From Blastomussa wellsi (Eukaryota > Cnidaria > Anthozoa > Scleractinia > Plerogyridae), in the NCBI GenBank assembly GCA_947652115.1, contig OX393573.1:3792972-3856971 (forward strand): a stretch of 64,000 nt of DNA, in the 5' to 3' direction. Below are positions 29,820-41,500 of the stretch, in pieces. Numbering within the stretch: position 1 is the first letter of the stretch; each line of letters opens with the position of its first letter. Position numbers and translations under genes: made by a program. Under the pieces are notes generated by a model, which was not told the origin of the DNA, did no database searches, and saw only the letters and a list, made by a program, of their open reading frames with translations.

Positions 29820-30575
29820 TTAGTAGAAGTTAGAGCTTAGTAGTTCTCTTTTACTAATTTGAAATTGTAGATTACGTCTCTTAAAGTTTTCCAATGCCTC
29901 TTCCATAACCTGCATTTTTCTCTCTAAAGCAGATCTCTTCTTTTCGGCTTCCCTTTTACGTAAAATGGCTCCTTTTATTTTCTCTCTGAGGCCTACTATC
30001 TTAGCTTGTTGTTCTGAGTGAGGGATAACATCTTCTTCGGGGGACTGCAGTCCTTCGGGCCTTTTCGCTGCTAGGTAACGGTGAACAGATAACTTCTGGC
30101 TGATCAAAAATGCTCGATCAACGGCTTTCTGTTCGCGACGCTCGGCGTTTTCTATTTTTGGCTCTAGAATTGTAACTACTTCTTTCATTCCCCTATTCAT
30201 TTTTCTCACATCCATTGTGCGCTGTTGAGTGTCGTGCAATTTACGCATCAATTCCTCCACATTGATTGTAGACCCTTCCAACACATTTGTAACTCGTCCG
30301 TTTTCTCGATACTTCTCCGCGATTTCTTTTCTCCGACCATTCTGGTACGCAATTCGGCTCTCGATCTTTCTGATTTTCTCTTCTGCCTCTGATATCTTCT
30401 CGGACATTTCCTTCATCTTGAGTTTGGAGTCGTGCTCCCTCCATCGTGCGGCCAATGTTTCTTGTTTGTACGTGTTGACTCTGTCCTCTGTTTCCTTTAG
30501 ATCGCGTTTCAGCTTGTTCATTTTTTCTTGAAACGATTTTATGCTGGACCTCACAGCTAATTTGTGGTTATCCAT
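29820..30575 (-). CDS. Intronless coiled-coil protein, 251 aa (tropomyosin-like?)
   Basis: The frame is open from 30611; I prefer the second ATG at 30575 (MDNHKLAVRSSIKSF), which gives 251 residues ending TAA. Almost the whole protein is charged heptad-repeat sequence (LKRDLKETEDRVNTY; EEKIRKIESRIAYQN; LRKREAEKKRSALERKMQVM) with a short break near residue 195. There is no transmembrane segment, zinc motif or enzyme signature. The size and continuous coil suggest a tropomyosin-like protein, but any coiled-coil family could give that impression, and no diagnostic tropomyosin motif is visible. Codon use and unbroken length support a real gene. A single exon is unusual here, so a retrocopy is possible. 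Confidence 0.65.
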   Translation of the reverse strand: MDNHKLAVRSSIKSFQEKMNKLKRDLKETEDRVNTYKQETLAARWREHDSKLKMKEMSEKISEAEEKIRKIESRIAYQNGRRKEIAEKYRENGRVTNVLEGSTINVEELMRKLHDTQQRTMDVRKMNRGMKEVVTILEPKIENAERREQKAVDRAFLISQKLSVHRYLAAKRPEGLQSPEEDVIPHSEQQAKIVGLREKIKGAILRKREAEKKRSALERKMQVMEEALENFKRRNLQFQISKRELLSSNFY

Positions 30576-32504
30576 GAAGTTGGAGGACGATCTAACGACA
30601 AAAAGACACAAAAGTCGCTAACAGATTATTGTCTTCGATGCACTCTCACTTCGCTCCAGTAAGCGTTCCCAGATTTCAATGATAAATTAGCCTCGCGTGA
30701 TCAGTTGATTGCATGAGTTTTGATGTGATGCGATTACATAAAAGTGTCATATAACGGTAAATGTATCTCTCTGCCTTTAGATATCTTCTTTATCCGGAAA
30801 GGCAGGAAATTTGGAACTGGAGTGAAGTATCTGCACCGAAATTTGCGTGGGTGCCTTTGGCGACGAATCATACTGACTGAAAATATTTAAGTGACCTCGT
30901 TTGAAAGGTTAATTAAACTTGCTTCAACTTGTACTCTGATTTCCGCTGATTGTTGAACTAGACTGAAGCCACAAACTGAAAAGAAACCGCTAATAAACAA
31001 AGTATAAGGAAGATCAACCAAATGTATGACCAAAATAGACGATACAATTAACGTGCCAAAATTAGAAGAAAACGGAACTTTAAAAAGAAAACAATTAATT
31101 ATTCAGATCAGTGTTCAGTTTCAACTGAAGTTATACGGAATTTGTACAAACATTTACCACTAATTTCCTTTTCTTTTTTCTTCTTCCTAAAACCTGAACA
31201 AAATTGTAGGTAATGTGAAACAGGAGGCGGACTATTTTAGATGTCCGTGCAAAAATGGGTGATCAGAACAAAAAAGTGGTATAATACATGTAAACTAACA
31301 AATTCAAGACATTTAATTATTTTTCCTGAATCTATCGGAAGTTTTAAATGAACTGTAAGATTCGAAAAGTTTCGCGAGGTTTTATCTCTCGAAAATTCAT
31401 GTTCAATAATTTGTCCCTTCACCTATTGCAGGATTTTTTTCCATTTCCTCCATGTGTTTTACTGCGTGACACGCTCACCAAGATATTTTTGGCGCTTTTT
31501 CTTGTGTAGGAATTTTTTTGGCAGTTTTATCATTTTTCTTTCGCTCACCAATTCCACGAACTTTTAAAAAATTAGTTTGGGGTTTAAAAATTGTTCAGAC
31601 GAAACCACAAGCGTTAGGTTTCATTGCATTTGCCAGACAGAGTGCTTGGAAAATAATCCGGCTAGGTTATTGCTCGCTTTTGATTGCGCGACGGACTAGA
31701 CGATTATCGTCCGTGGTTTAGTAGAATGTCTAATAACGATAAAATTTAAAGCTAAAGCTTGTGGGGTCGTGTAAAAAATAGTTACAATATGAAACGATGT
31801 TAAAATATGGATAAAATTACTCATACAACTAACATGAATGTACAATTAATTCCTAAAAAGAGTAATATTTAAATAAGTTCGCGTAACTACATCTAAATAA
31901 AAATAACTGCTAAAATTAAGATATAAAATATTTAAAAGCAATTAAAATCCTGGTAGTGCCTTGGCAGCGACTGAACCGACTGGGCGCTAAAATCAAGCTC
32001 TTTAAAATAAAAGTCTTTCTTTACTTTACGATAAAAATCAGTAAACTGCCCCGTAAAATAAGTCGAGACAGCGTTCCAAAGGATAGCGCCTCTGTAGCTA
32101 ACAGAGTTTTTAAGAAACTTCGAGTTAAAACGCGGGACGATTATGTTATTACTCCTTCTAAAACTGTATGCAGTGCAAATGAAGCTACAAGCTGTGAACA
32201 GAATGAAGAAACCGACTTTCTTCCCAAGTTTTTGACCCTCCGGTTAGTAATAACCCATTGTCGAGATGCTAGCGCTTTCACTGTCTGTAAGTGGCGATAG
32301 AAAGAGCTAGACTATAATAACTATTGCAGCTAGGGTAGCTGGAGCAGAAAGGAATTCAAAGACAACCAATCAAAGTGATCTTTCTTTTACACAGACATCC
32401 GGTTATGCTACACTTCATATTGTAACTTGTGTAATTGCATATTTTCGCGAACAAACTGTCTACTAAAAGTTACTCGCAAACTAAGATTTTTTTTCTGAGT
32501 TAAC
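30576..32504. other. Intergenic region, nothing recognised
   Basis: AT-rich sequence with several short ORFs (for example 31956-32300) that lack recognisable domains and have no convincing splice partners. No hairpin or repeat stood out. Confidence 0.4.
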
Positions 32505-35500
32505 ATGGGTGTTCGCGACGGCGCCATTGTTTATTTTGACGGCGTTTTGAAGATTTTAGGAGTAAGTCATGGCATGCTCGGTGGATTGTTGGTTATATTG
32601 GGTGTCGTTGTGCGACTTGTTGTGGATCATTGGACCAGCGTAATGTTGCTTGCTTTGTGGATCGGTGTCATTGTAAGTGCGACTATTATTCTTTAATGGA
32701 ACCAGCCATGTTTCTATTGGATTCCTTTATACCATGTTTGAATTTCATTGCATTGCTGTCGACTCATCAGCTGTCAATTTTAATGTTTCCATTGTTTTTT
32801 GTTTGTTTCTTGTCTAATGAGAAAGCTTAAATAATTAAGTCAAAGGATTTAGACCTTCCGAAAGCAACTTGTAAAAGATAATTCAATATAGTAAAGAGCT
32901 CTGGTGAAAACCAACATCCTATAAGTTTCAAGGCAGATCTTTATTTCAGTTTAACTCAAAACTTGAGGTTAGCCGAGCTTCAACTGCGTGGCCAAAGAAC
33001 TATGTAGATAAAATGTATTGAATATTAATTTACACATGCACGGTCCTGCACTTGAACAGTGTGTCACTGATCGTTTCATAGAAACCTAGCAACAAGATAA
33101 TGAACTAAGTTTCAACCAAAAGCCAACATTCACGACTTTTTTGCAGCGAAGAAACAAAAAACAAAAACCCTAGACCTCTATTCTGGGGCACGAAAGCAAC
33201 ATTGAGTGCAAGTAGAATTGAAGCAGCTGGAATATTCAAGCCTCTATTCCAGGCATTGCATATACAAAAGGTGCGGTTACGCAGGTTACACGGAGCAGAA
33301 AAAAATGAACTTTTTACCACGGGAAATTAAACTGTCACCAGTGCCGAGTGTGACCGACATTTCCCTAGGTAAATCTCCCCGTGGTAAAATTCAGTTCATG
33401 AATACGTCATAAATATCTAATAACCGACCATTACCTTGACAATCGCGTGTAACTACTGGTTAACAATAACCCGGTAAACTGAAACCGTACCGTGGCAAAA
33501 ACTATACCATAGGAAATGACATTTACCGTGGTTTGTGTAACCGCACCTTACATATGTAACTTTAGAACTAGGCAGGGGTTTTAAAAACATTTTCTGGGAA
33601 ATGAAAAGGGTTAAACACAACTGATCTTGTCATACTGTTCTCACTAAATTCGTATTTATCGCAGATTGCAGCTACAGGTGCCATTGCAGTTAGCGACTCA
33701 AACATGGATAACACAGACAACTCCAAAAAATATTATGTGAGTTTTCCTTTGATTTAAAGACGGAACACATGACCAGTAAAACATTGCCCATAATATAAGA
33801 AAAACTAAAGCTTGCATGTGTACACCCCAACACTCAAGCTGACTTTGGTGTTGTATTGAAAATAGTGAAGTTCATTGGATTTCAAGGAGAAAGCTACTCA
33901 ACAGGGACGGATATATGAGTTTTTAAAGGAGGGGTGCACCATGCACTAAGGAATGACTCAACTGACGGGTGACGTAAATAATTGTTTCGCAGAATGCCAG
34001 TTAAATTAGAGAGCTGCAGGTCATTTCAGGGGAGGGGAGAGTGTGTACCCTCTGTACCCCTCCCCTAGATCCACCCCTGCTCAACTATTTCAAATTTACT
34101 ACAAAATGAAAATTTACATTTTATTTGGTTGTTGTTCAGTAATAATAAAAGGAACGTCGACTTAAAAGAATTATATCTTCTGATTGCACCTAATTTAATT
34201 CCTGACCAGAGTGCACATATCATGGGCCCATAAATTTCAAACCAGAAATAGTGAAAATCTACACCCGGAAGAAGCGAAGTGACCGAGTGGCTTGATCGTT
34301 GTATTTGAAATCCGTATGTCGCGGGTTCAAGTCCCGTTCTGACCACTAGCTTGTGTTGTTCTCGGTAGCCCCGAGTTTAACTCCTCGGCTACGCTTGTAA
34401 ATAACCAACTGTTCTGCCTCCTGCCGGTTGAGATTCTTAAACCTGTTATGTTAGGCATCCTCAATAAAGATTTATTGTTATCTTATGTTTGTTTACAATA
34501 TTTGTTTGTTTGTTTGTTTGTTTGTTTACATTGGCCTTTTGGCAGACTGCATATACCTACGTATTCAACGAGCGCGCGTTGGACATGATAGATAGCCTGC
34601 AACGAGGCACGCAGCGCTATCTCATATCCAAAAAGCGTGAATGAAATAATTGTTTTATATTTGAGCTCCCCGGCTGTTCTCACTAACGCGAACACCTACA
34701 ATATTCGTGTTCCAAGGTAAATAAACTCAGTACCATGGCTTGTAAACCAATCAAAAACTCAGGAATTGCAAATCATGGCTAGTTGTTAATAATGTAAGTA
34801 CCCTACCTCTTTTCACGACGAGTTATCAGTCTCTATTTTGTCTTTTCAGTTGGTGGATTTCCTGATGTTCTCTGTGATATCTCTGCTCTTATCCACCCTG
34901 CTGGTTGTTTGCTACAGTATGGCGGTGCACACGGCGTTTACAGGCGAAGAGCTAGGATCATTCGGCTGGTACTCGTACGATAGATACCACGAGCAGAATA
35001 TGCTACGGACCAGAACCTTCACCATTCTTGTACTCATCTTGGGCTGCTTGGAATTTATTCTGTGCGCTGGTTCAATCGGTTACGTTGCATACGCCTACAA
35101 ACGAGACCAAAAAAAGGTAGGTGTTTGTTTTCAAATCTGTATAAATAGCAACAGTTAAGAGTTGGAACAAATCACAAATAAAAACGTATATCTGTAGAAA
35201 GCGTCCAAGAAGATTGCTTCCTTGGTATAAGGTTGTATAATGTAGAGGTCAGCTTATTCCGGTTTCCCTAGCATATGCATTAAACGACAGGGAGCATGGT
35301 GGATTTCCACTGTCGCGTAATTTTTACGTGCGTAAATGAAATTATAGACGATGTATGGAAAACTTGCGTACCCGTTTACGCAAGCCGTTCATACATTGTC
35401 TCTAAATTTTTTTACGCACGTAAACGCGCGTAAAAAATTACGCGGCAGTGGAAATCCACCTTTAGACTTCTTAAGCCACTACACATCGCTGAATAACGTA

Positions 35501-36680
35501 TAGACTCAGTGATATTGTAAGTAAAAAATTACGTGCGTGAATTTAGGGGATAAATCTTGTTCCGCACTCGAGTACTGTCTGCTAACGGTTATTTGCAGCC
35601 CTATCTATTCACAGTCTATATCTAAATATTTGCTCTACTGTCAACATGTTATATATTTATTATTGTTTTCCAATAGAAACGAAATCCCGACGATGGATCT
35701 TATTCTTACGGTAACCAGGTAGATCCAATTTTTTGGTTTAGGGCTAAGAGCCATTTATATCATGAAGAGAGAAATGGTTATGAACCCCGTCAAGGTTCTT
35801 TGTTGTATCATTTTGTTCGCTATTTTAGGGGCTAACCGTGTAAAAATTAAACCTGGCAAAATGTACAGAACAGCTGTTTCGAGAAAGGTTGTCGGAGGTA
35901 AATTAAAGAAGTACACGGTACCCTCTCGAAAGGTATTGTGGGTAGTTTTAAGTTCACGTACACTGATGATTCACCATCGCCTTATGCTTTCTTGCGGTTT
36001 TGATGTATTGATGGATTTACAGTGACTTATTAAAAATCATGGCTTATCTGACCCGACTCAGATTGTCGCGTGCACTTTTCCGACAACCTATAACCATTCT
36101 CGAAACAGCTACATACAAAAAGTGGTTAAGTATATAGAAACCTTACGATTACGTAATTCATGCATAGTGTATGAACGCAAATAAAAGAAAAAGATGTGCA
36201 CGGTCGTGTGCCTTCAACATGAAAATGAATAGGTATTCTTCTTCTTTTAGCCCCCGTTGTAGGTTTGTTTTGCAAACCGAAATATCGGTCAAACATATTC
36301 TACAACGTACTTATTTTCATCTATTTTCTTTCTGTTTCAATCTCTTAATTCTCTTTGCCATGGGTATCAGTTTACCATTTTTTACTTATATATCTTAAGA
36401 TTTTTACTGCTCCAAGTCTACACAAGATCCGGCACTCTTCATCTTGATTTGTCGTTGTGGTTTTGCTTATGTTAGAAGATTTGTTTGCTTATATATCAAT
36501 AAAAGCTCTCAGTTGATTGTCAGCTCGGAGCAGTTTACAGGAAATGTATGTCTATGATATGACCCTCCATATCACTACCAGCTTTAACAAATCGATTTTG
36601 TTTATTTTTTTCCGCAGAATCCAGCTCCTGGAAATGCGCCTTACTCGTACGTCAACGAAACCTACGACTCTCGATTGTAG
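32505..36680 (+). CDS. Four-transmembrane protein, MS4A/CD20-like, 203 aa, five exons
   Basis: Exons are 32505-32672, 33665-33736, 34850-35116, 35677-35718 and 36618-36680. All are in phase with GT-AG sites, for 204 codons including TAG. Four hydrophobic segments are visible: HGMLGGLLVILGVVVRLVV (~25-43), VMLLALWIGVIIAATGAIAV (~48-67), FLMFSVISLLLSTLLVVCYS (~84-103) and TFTILVLILGCLEFILCAG (~138-156). A ~35-residue Tyr-rich loop separates TM3 and TM4. The C-terminal tail is short and rich in Tyr, Asn and Pro (APGNAPYSYVNETYDSRL). The layout and the VLKILGVSHGMLGGLLVILG opening resemble MS4A proteins, membrane channel or receptor adaptor proteins. Distant MARVEL-type proteins are an alternative. 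The gene model is firm, the family only probable. Confidence 0.75.
33268..33549. mobile_element. TIR element, AAGGTGCGGTTAC ends
   Basis: Ends AAGGTGCGGTTACGCAGG and TTTGTGTAACCGCACCTT are inverted copies. The 282-bp interior has several CCGTGG/CCACGG motifs and no coding capacity. I could not identify a target-site duplication. It lies in intron 1 of the MS4A-like gene. Confidence 0.6.
34262..34530 (+). repeat. tRNA-derived SINE, family C, with (TTTG)n tail
   Basis: The tRNA-like head reads GTGACCGAGTGGCTTGATCG and GCGGGTTCAAGTCCCGTTCT. The body includes CTCGGTAGCCCCGAGTTTAA and ends in a TTTG microsatellite at ~34500-34526. The head and tail differ from family A. It lies in intron 2 of the MS4A-like gene. 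Confidence 0.75.
35298..35460. mobile_element. Hairpin MITE with TTTACGCGCGTAAA arms
   Basis: The 163-bp near-palindrome starts GGTGGATTTCCACTGTCGCG and ends in its complement. The arms are rich in TTTACGTGCGTAAA motifs. It lies in intron 3 of the MS4A-like gene. A short SINE family A fragment sits just to its left (35252-35292). Confidence 0.75.
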
Positions 36681-37427
36681 CGCCCACCTATCAGTCGGAG
36701 ATCTGTGACTTTATGTCAGTTCTCGCTTTCAAACTAACTTATGCTAAATTGAATTCTTTAAAAATATAGTGACGGTTTCCTAGTTAAATTTAAAAACAGC
36801 GCTGATTAAGCTAACCTGGTATTAGTTGGAATTTTACAGAAAACTCTGATTTAACTATTGTTATTTTTATTAATAACTATCGTTATTGGGGAGTTATTTG
36901 GCGTTCGAACACTCGATCGATCATTCCGCTATATTATCCCAGCCCTCTGCGCGTTTCTCATCCAAGAATTCCGGCCATAACCACGATCGAAGGATTTTCC
37001 AGCCATTGCACCCAAAACGTACCCCTACTCCGAACCCCTTTCTTAGCGCCCTGATTACTTTGAAGACCTCGTCGGGGCTTAAAAAGTCGAGGATTCAACC
37101 AAACACCAGAAAGTCATTCAAAATACAAGTAGACTTATTTAAGCGAAGAAAAAGCAGCTTTTGTGGCCTTATAAGTTCTCCGATTAGGGACAACTCAATA
37201 CTTCTAGGGCACGTGGGGCAGCCGATCATTTTATTGTACTTAAGCCGCACGGCAAATCCTCTACTAGTAAAACCGGCGGACAACGGTCGCTTTGAGGCAA
37301 AATAGAAGCAATAGTTATTATTAATCTGTTATTACTATTTTTAATATTTAACCATAAGTAAAAGTATTTTGTGATTTAGTTAATTAACAATGTAATTATG
37401 CAATTTAGAATATATTTTAAGCCCTGG

Positions 37428-37466
<39 letters not shown>

Positions 37467-37878
37467 TAATAAATAATAAATAAATAGCAAAACTAATAAC
37501 ATAGATTCCGCTAATACCGCGAGTTGCTGCCGAGCCCCCTGCCACCTAAAATAATCGCTATTAGCTAGTATAGGAACCCATAATGACTGCGGGGTACTGC
37601 ATCGTACCCATAGACGCAAAAATCCTTCCAACAGATCTTTAAATAATATTCCCTCCCAAATATCATCCCATGGCAGTTTTGTCTAGTATTTTCTCTTAAA
37701 AACAGATAAATAAACTAACATTTCTTCTTATAAAATGCCTCCTGCTTTTAACATTGTTGTCGCCGATTCGTTACCGTTATTGTGATACTTTTCGAGTGAT
37801 TTCGAGACTTCAAAGTCATTCCACATAGCTGAACTATTTTTAACAACAGATGAGAGGGACCTTTCTAACCATGAACAG

Positions 37879-37987
37879 ATTGAGCTATCTTACACGAAGC
37901 GTGGAATCGTTGGAGCCTCAGCCCTTTCAGTGGCCACCAATCCCTAGAGGCTCCAACAATTCCACGCTTCGTGTAAGACAACTCAAT
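37879..37987. mobile_element. Hairpin MITE
   Basis: The 109-bp palindrome has ~40-bp arms (ATTGAGCTATCTTACACGAA... with complement) around a ~25-bp loop. The match extends past TCTTACACG to ATTGAG on both sides. No flanking duplication was found. Confidence 0.7.
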
Positions 37988-38234
37988 ATGTTTATCGGTT
38001 AAAATTAAAAAAAAAATGTGCTAAATTTTTCCAAGTCTATTGCCAAAATCTCTTGGCGCTGGGAGTTTTGATTGTTTTGTTCCTTCAGTAAATCTGTTAC
38101 GCTAGTTCTGCGATACGGTTTGGACAGGTCGCGATGAAAAATTAAATATCTGTGAACATTCCGCACGCGCAGGCAATATGTAATAAAACTTCCACGTGAA
38201 ACCTACATCAGACCACGTGGTTCCGCGGGTATAG

Positions 38235-38336
38235 TCCAGGGTTTAGTTCCTTTGCGACGCAGGCTATAAATACGATAAAAAAAGGTCCAGGGTTTAGTTC
38301 CTTTGCGACGCAGGCGATAAAAACGATAAAAAAGGA
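38235..38336 (+). repeat. Two-copy 51-bp tandem duplication
   Basis: The unit TCCAGGGTTTAGTTCCTTTG continuing CGACGCAGGC...AAAAAAGG occurs twice head to tail, starting at 38235 and 38286. The copies differ at a few bases (CTATAAATACG versus CGATAAAAACG). It ends about 190 bp upstream of the HACD start codon. Confidence 0.9.
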
Positions 38337-38525
38337 AACGCGTTTATCTCGCAAAAACGCACATATTCTAAACCAGAACAATAAATCCTAACCGAAAAGG
38401 AGCCTGCCAAAAGCTTCTCCACCATCGACACCATCGCGTGACTAAGGGGTCGTCATAACGTGGGGCTTGGCGACTGGACTGAAGTAGGGACATAGCACCA
38501 GTTTTTCTCTTTTTGTCTGTGCAAC

Positions 38526-41500
38526 ATGGCCGCTCTTGGGAAGATCTACTTGCTGTTCTACAACGTCATACTCACGCTTGGGTGAGAGGTTATTTGCACA
38601 TTTGAAGATTAATATCTATGGTTCTGCATCATTCGTTTCATTATCTTACGCCAAAGGATGCTAGCGTTCTTGTGAGCGGGCGCATGCATCACAGCAGCTC
38701 TTGCAAATCCCTTCGAGTTCGATTGCCTAGCATCTGGGTAGACTCGAGACAGAGAGACTGGAGCAATTTTAGAACACCCTCCCACTAGCTTATTCGTATT
38801 TCTCTGCACGCGCTGTAGAACGAGGCGTATAAAAAACCAACCACTCAAATTAAATGAGATGCAAACAAGTGGCAGGGCATATTACAGCAAAATCCCGGAA
38901 CGCTAAGTACCGGTATGTTGTTGTTTGGAGGGCCTACTGTAGACAATCGATGAAACCGATGATCGATGACAATAGGTATCAATTTTAATCGATTGACGTA
39001 GTGATAATCTATGGAAAATCGATCGAAAAAAGCTTTTGTGATTATTTGAACTTAATAACTTAATTGATCGATTCCAATCGATATCAAAGGGGATAATGCG
39101 TGCACCTTGTCCCCAGGGTAGGGATTTTTATAAGGAATTTTGACATATAGCAGCCATCTTTTGTAGTGGTTTAGTGGGGAATTTGATACTTTTGACCAAT
39201 TATGCTGTCCCAGGGTGGCTAATTTGACTCATTTTTTCAGAAAATGTAAAAATCCCCCCCATGCCCCACCCCCTCCTCCCTTGGGCTTAACACTTATAGG
39301 TGCATAAATACATGGCGTTCCAAATTCAGTGCCCATCTCCCCCCTGTTAGCATTGGCCATTTTTAGTTATTAGTTTAAACTAATAACTAAAGGTGTTGGA
39401 ATCTAAATAGACCAATTTCGATATTTTAATATTCAGCCTAAAACAATAGGGGAGGCTTTGGGGAATAAATCCCACGACCTCTATAATTTATACCTCGGAG
39501 CCTCATGCTGAGGTCTATTGTTTTAGGCTGAAGTTTAAAATATTGAAATTGGTCTATTCCTCTTCAAAGGTATCTCTAAAAAGGTACCTCTCCAAGCAAT
39601 CTCACCCAGGGGTACTGGGCTTTGGAGAGATGACTTATGTTGACAATTGATATGTCATTTGTATATTTTTTGCAGGTGGGGTGTAATTCTGTTCCTGTCA
39701 GTCCAGCACTTGGCAAAGAAGAAGACCAACATAGGGCTTTATGATTCTGTAGTGAAACCCCTAGAGATATTTCAATCAGCAGCCATTCTAGAGGTGTTTA
39801 AATTTAATGTTTATAACAGTAAAGGGTTTAAACCCAATAGTTGCAATGTGGTTTGTGTGTACAATTGCTACACACTGACAGTCTGACAGTAAGGTGATGG
39901 TAGTTTGAAGAGACAAATCGTCAGCTGGTAACAGCTCTTCATCACCTTCAGACTTAAAAAAAGTTGGTAAACCAACCCTGTACTGGCTTCACTAATGACT
40001 GAAATGAAGTAATTGTTTGCTTGAACTTTTTTTCCAGGTATTACATTGTGCAACAGGTAAGTAAGAGGTACTTACAACACTTACTTTCAAAACTAAGGTA
40101 CTCAGAGTGCCAAATTGTTTTGTCATTGTAACCAATTTGTTTTCAGGTCTGGTGCCATCTTCAGTTGTTTTAACAGCTTTCCAAGTTGCCTCAAGACTCT
40201 TTTTAACCTGGGCAATTGCACATAGTGTCCCTCAAGTAAGTGAAACCATATTCTATGCCTGATGGTTTAAAATGTACTGAGAGTGGTTCACAAGTGGAGT
40301 TGGTTTACTCAAGGGGAAATTGAAGAAGAGGTGTGAAGAGGTGTGTTGGGGGGGGGGGGGGGGGGTGGTGGGGGATATTTCCCTGGTGAATTTTTGGGTG
40401 TCATGTGTGGTATTATTTTTCATGTAGTAAAGAGAAAAATATGTACTGATATCTAGCCAGAGATGTGCAGTTTTATAATGGCATTTTTTGCATTCCTGCT
40501 TATTTCACTGGAAAATAATTCATTATTGTACTTGCTTCTAGGTTCAAGACAATCCCGGAGTAGCGGCATTTATTTTAGCATGGTCAATCACAGAAGTTTT
40601 ACGTTACTCTTTCTATGCTTTTTCACTGCTTGACAGACTGCCCTACATTCTTCAGTGGTGCAGGTTTGTCTACCAGTTTCTGTTTTCAATGTCTAGTTCC
40701 AGAAAATATCCATACTCTCCCCACAGAAGGGGCTGGAAATTGCTGGGAGTGGGAGTTCTCAGAGACCAAATTTTTTTTTTGGTTGGGGGGGGGGGAGTCT
40801 TACAAAAAATCTTTCTGGTGGTGGGGGGGATGGAGTGTTATAAATAAACTATCATTTACACACTCAATTTTAGTATTATTGTATTCATGCACACAATTGG
40901 CAGGTATTTGATGGCTTAGTGGTTAGCACACCGTTCTTGCCCTGTGGCAGCGGGGTGGGGAGGGGGACTCCTATATGAAAGAAACAGAGATACTGCTATG
41001 TTTTGGTTTTATCAACTAGGTTGATAATGTGAATTGGCCACCATAAAGAGATTCGTGAGCTGACGTTTCGAACAAAGCCGAAGGGCTAACGCTCGAAACG
41101 TCAGCTCACGAATCTCTTTACGGTGGCCAGTTGACATTATCAACCCAGTTGATAAAACCAAATTACATTGTTATACTTCCCACCGACGCAGCACCACAGT
41201 TGCTTTAGAAACTTAACCCCTCTATACTGCTATGTTGTCTTGCTTAGGGGTTGAAATAGCAGATTTTGGTCTCATATTGATGTCCAGCACAAAACACCAA
41301 TTTACAAAATTTTCACCTTTGAGGTCTTGTTTAAATAGTGGTGCACAGAAAGAAATAAAAAAAAGCGTTATCATACTGTGTTGCCAGTTAAGATCAATCG
41401 AGCATGAAAATTGGTGTCTTTTAAGGTCCAAAAAGCTTAAGCTCCTCTAGGGGCTTAATTTACATTTTCGGATGAGCATTCTCATCCTTCTAGGAGTCTC

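Larger units (their letters stand above)
36681..38525. other. Intergenic region between the MS4A-like gene and HACD
   Basis: It holds a hairpin element (37879-37987) and a 51-bp duplication near the HACD promoter. An ORF at 36886-37305 (139 codons) has no recognisable domain. The sequences around it (ATTAATAACTATCG and ATAGTTATTATTAAT) look like eroded inverted ends, so it is probably inside an old transposon. Confidence 0.45.

Noticed and set aside
34262..34345. Genuine tRNA gene
   Set aside because: It continues into a SINE body with a TTTG tail, and the acceptor stem does not close well.
36886..37305. 139-codon ORF as a gene
   Set aside because: No domain, no splice context, and eroded inverted repeats at its flanks suggest transposon remnant.
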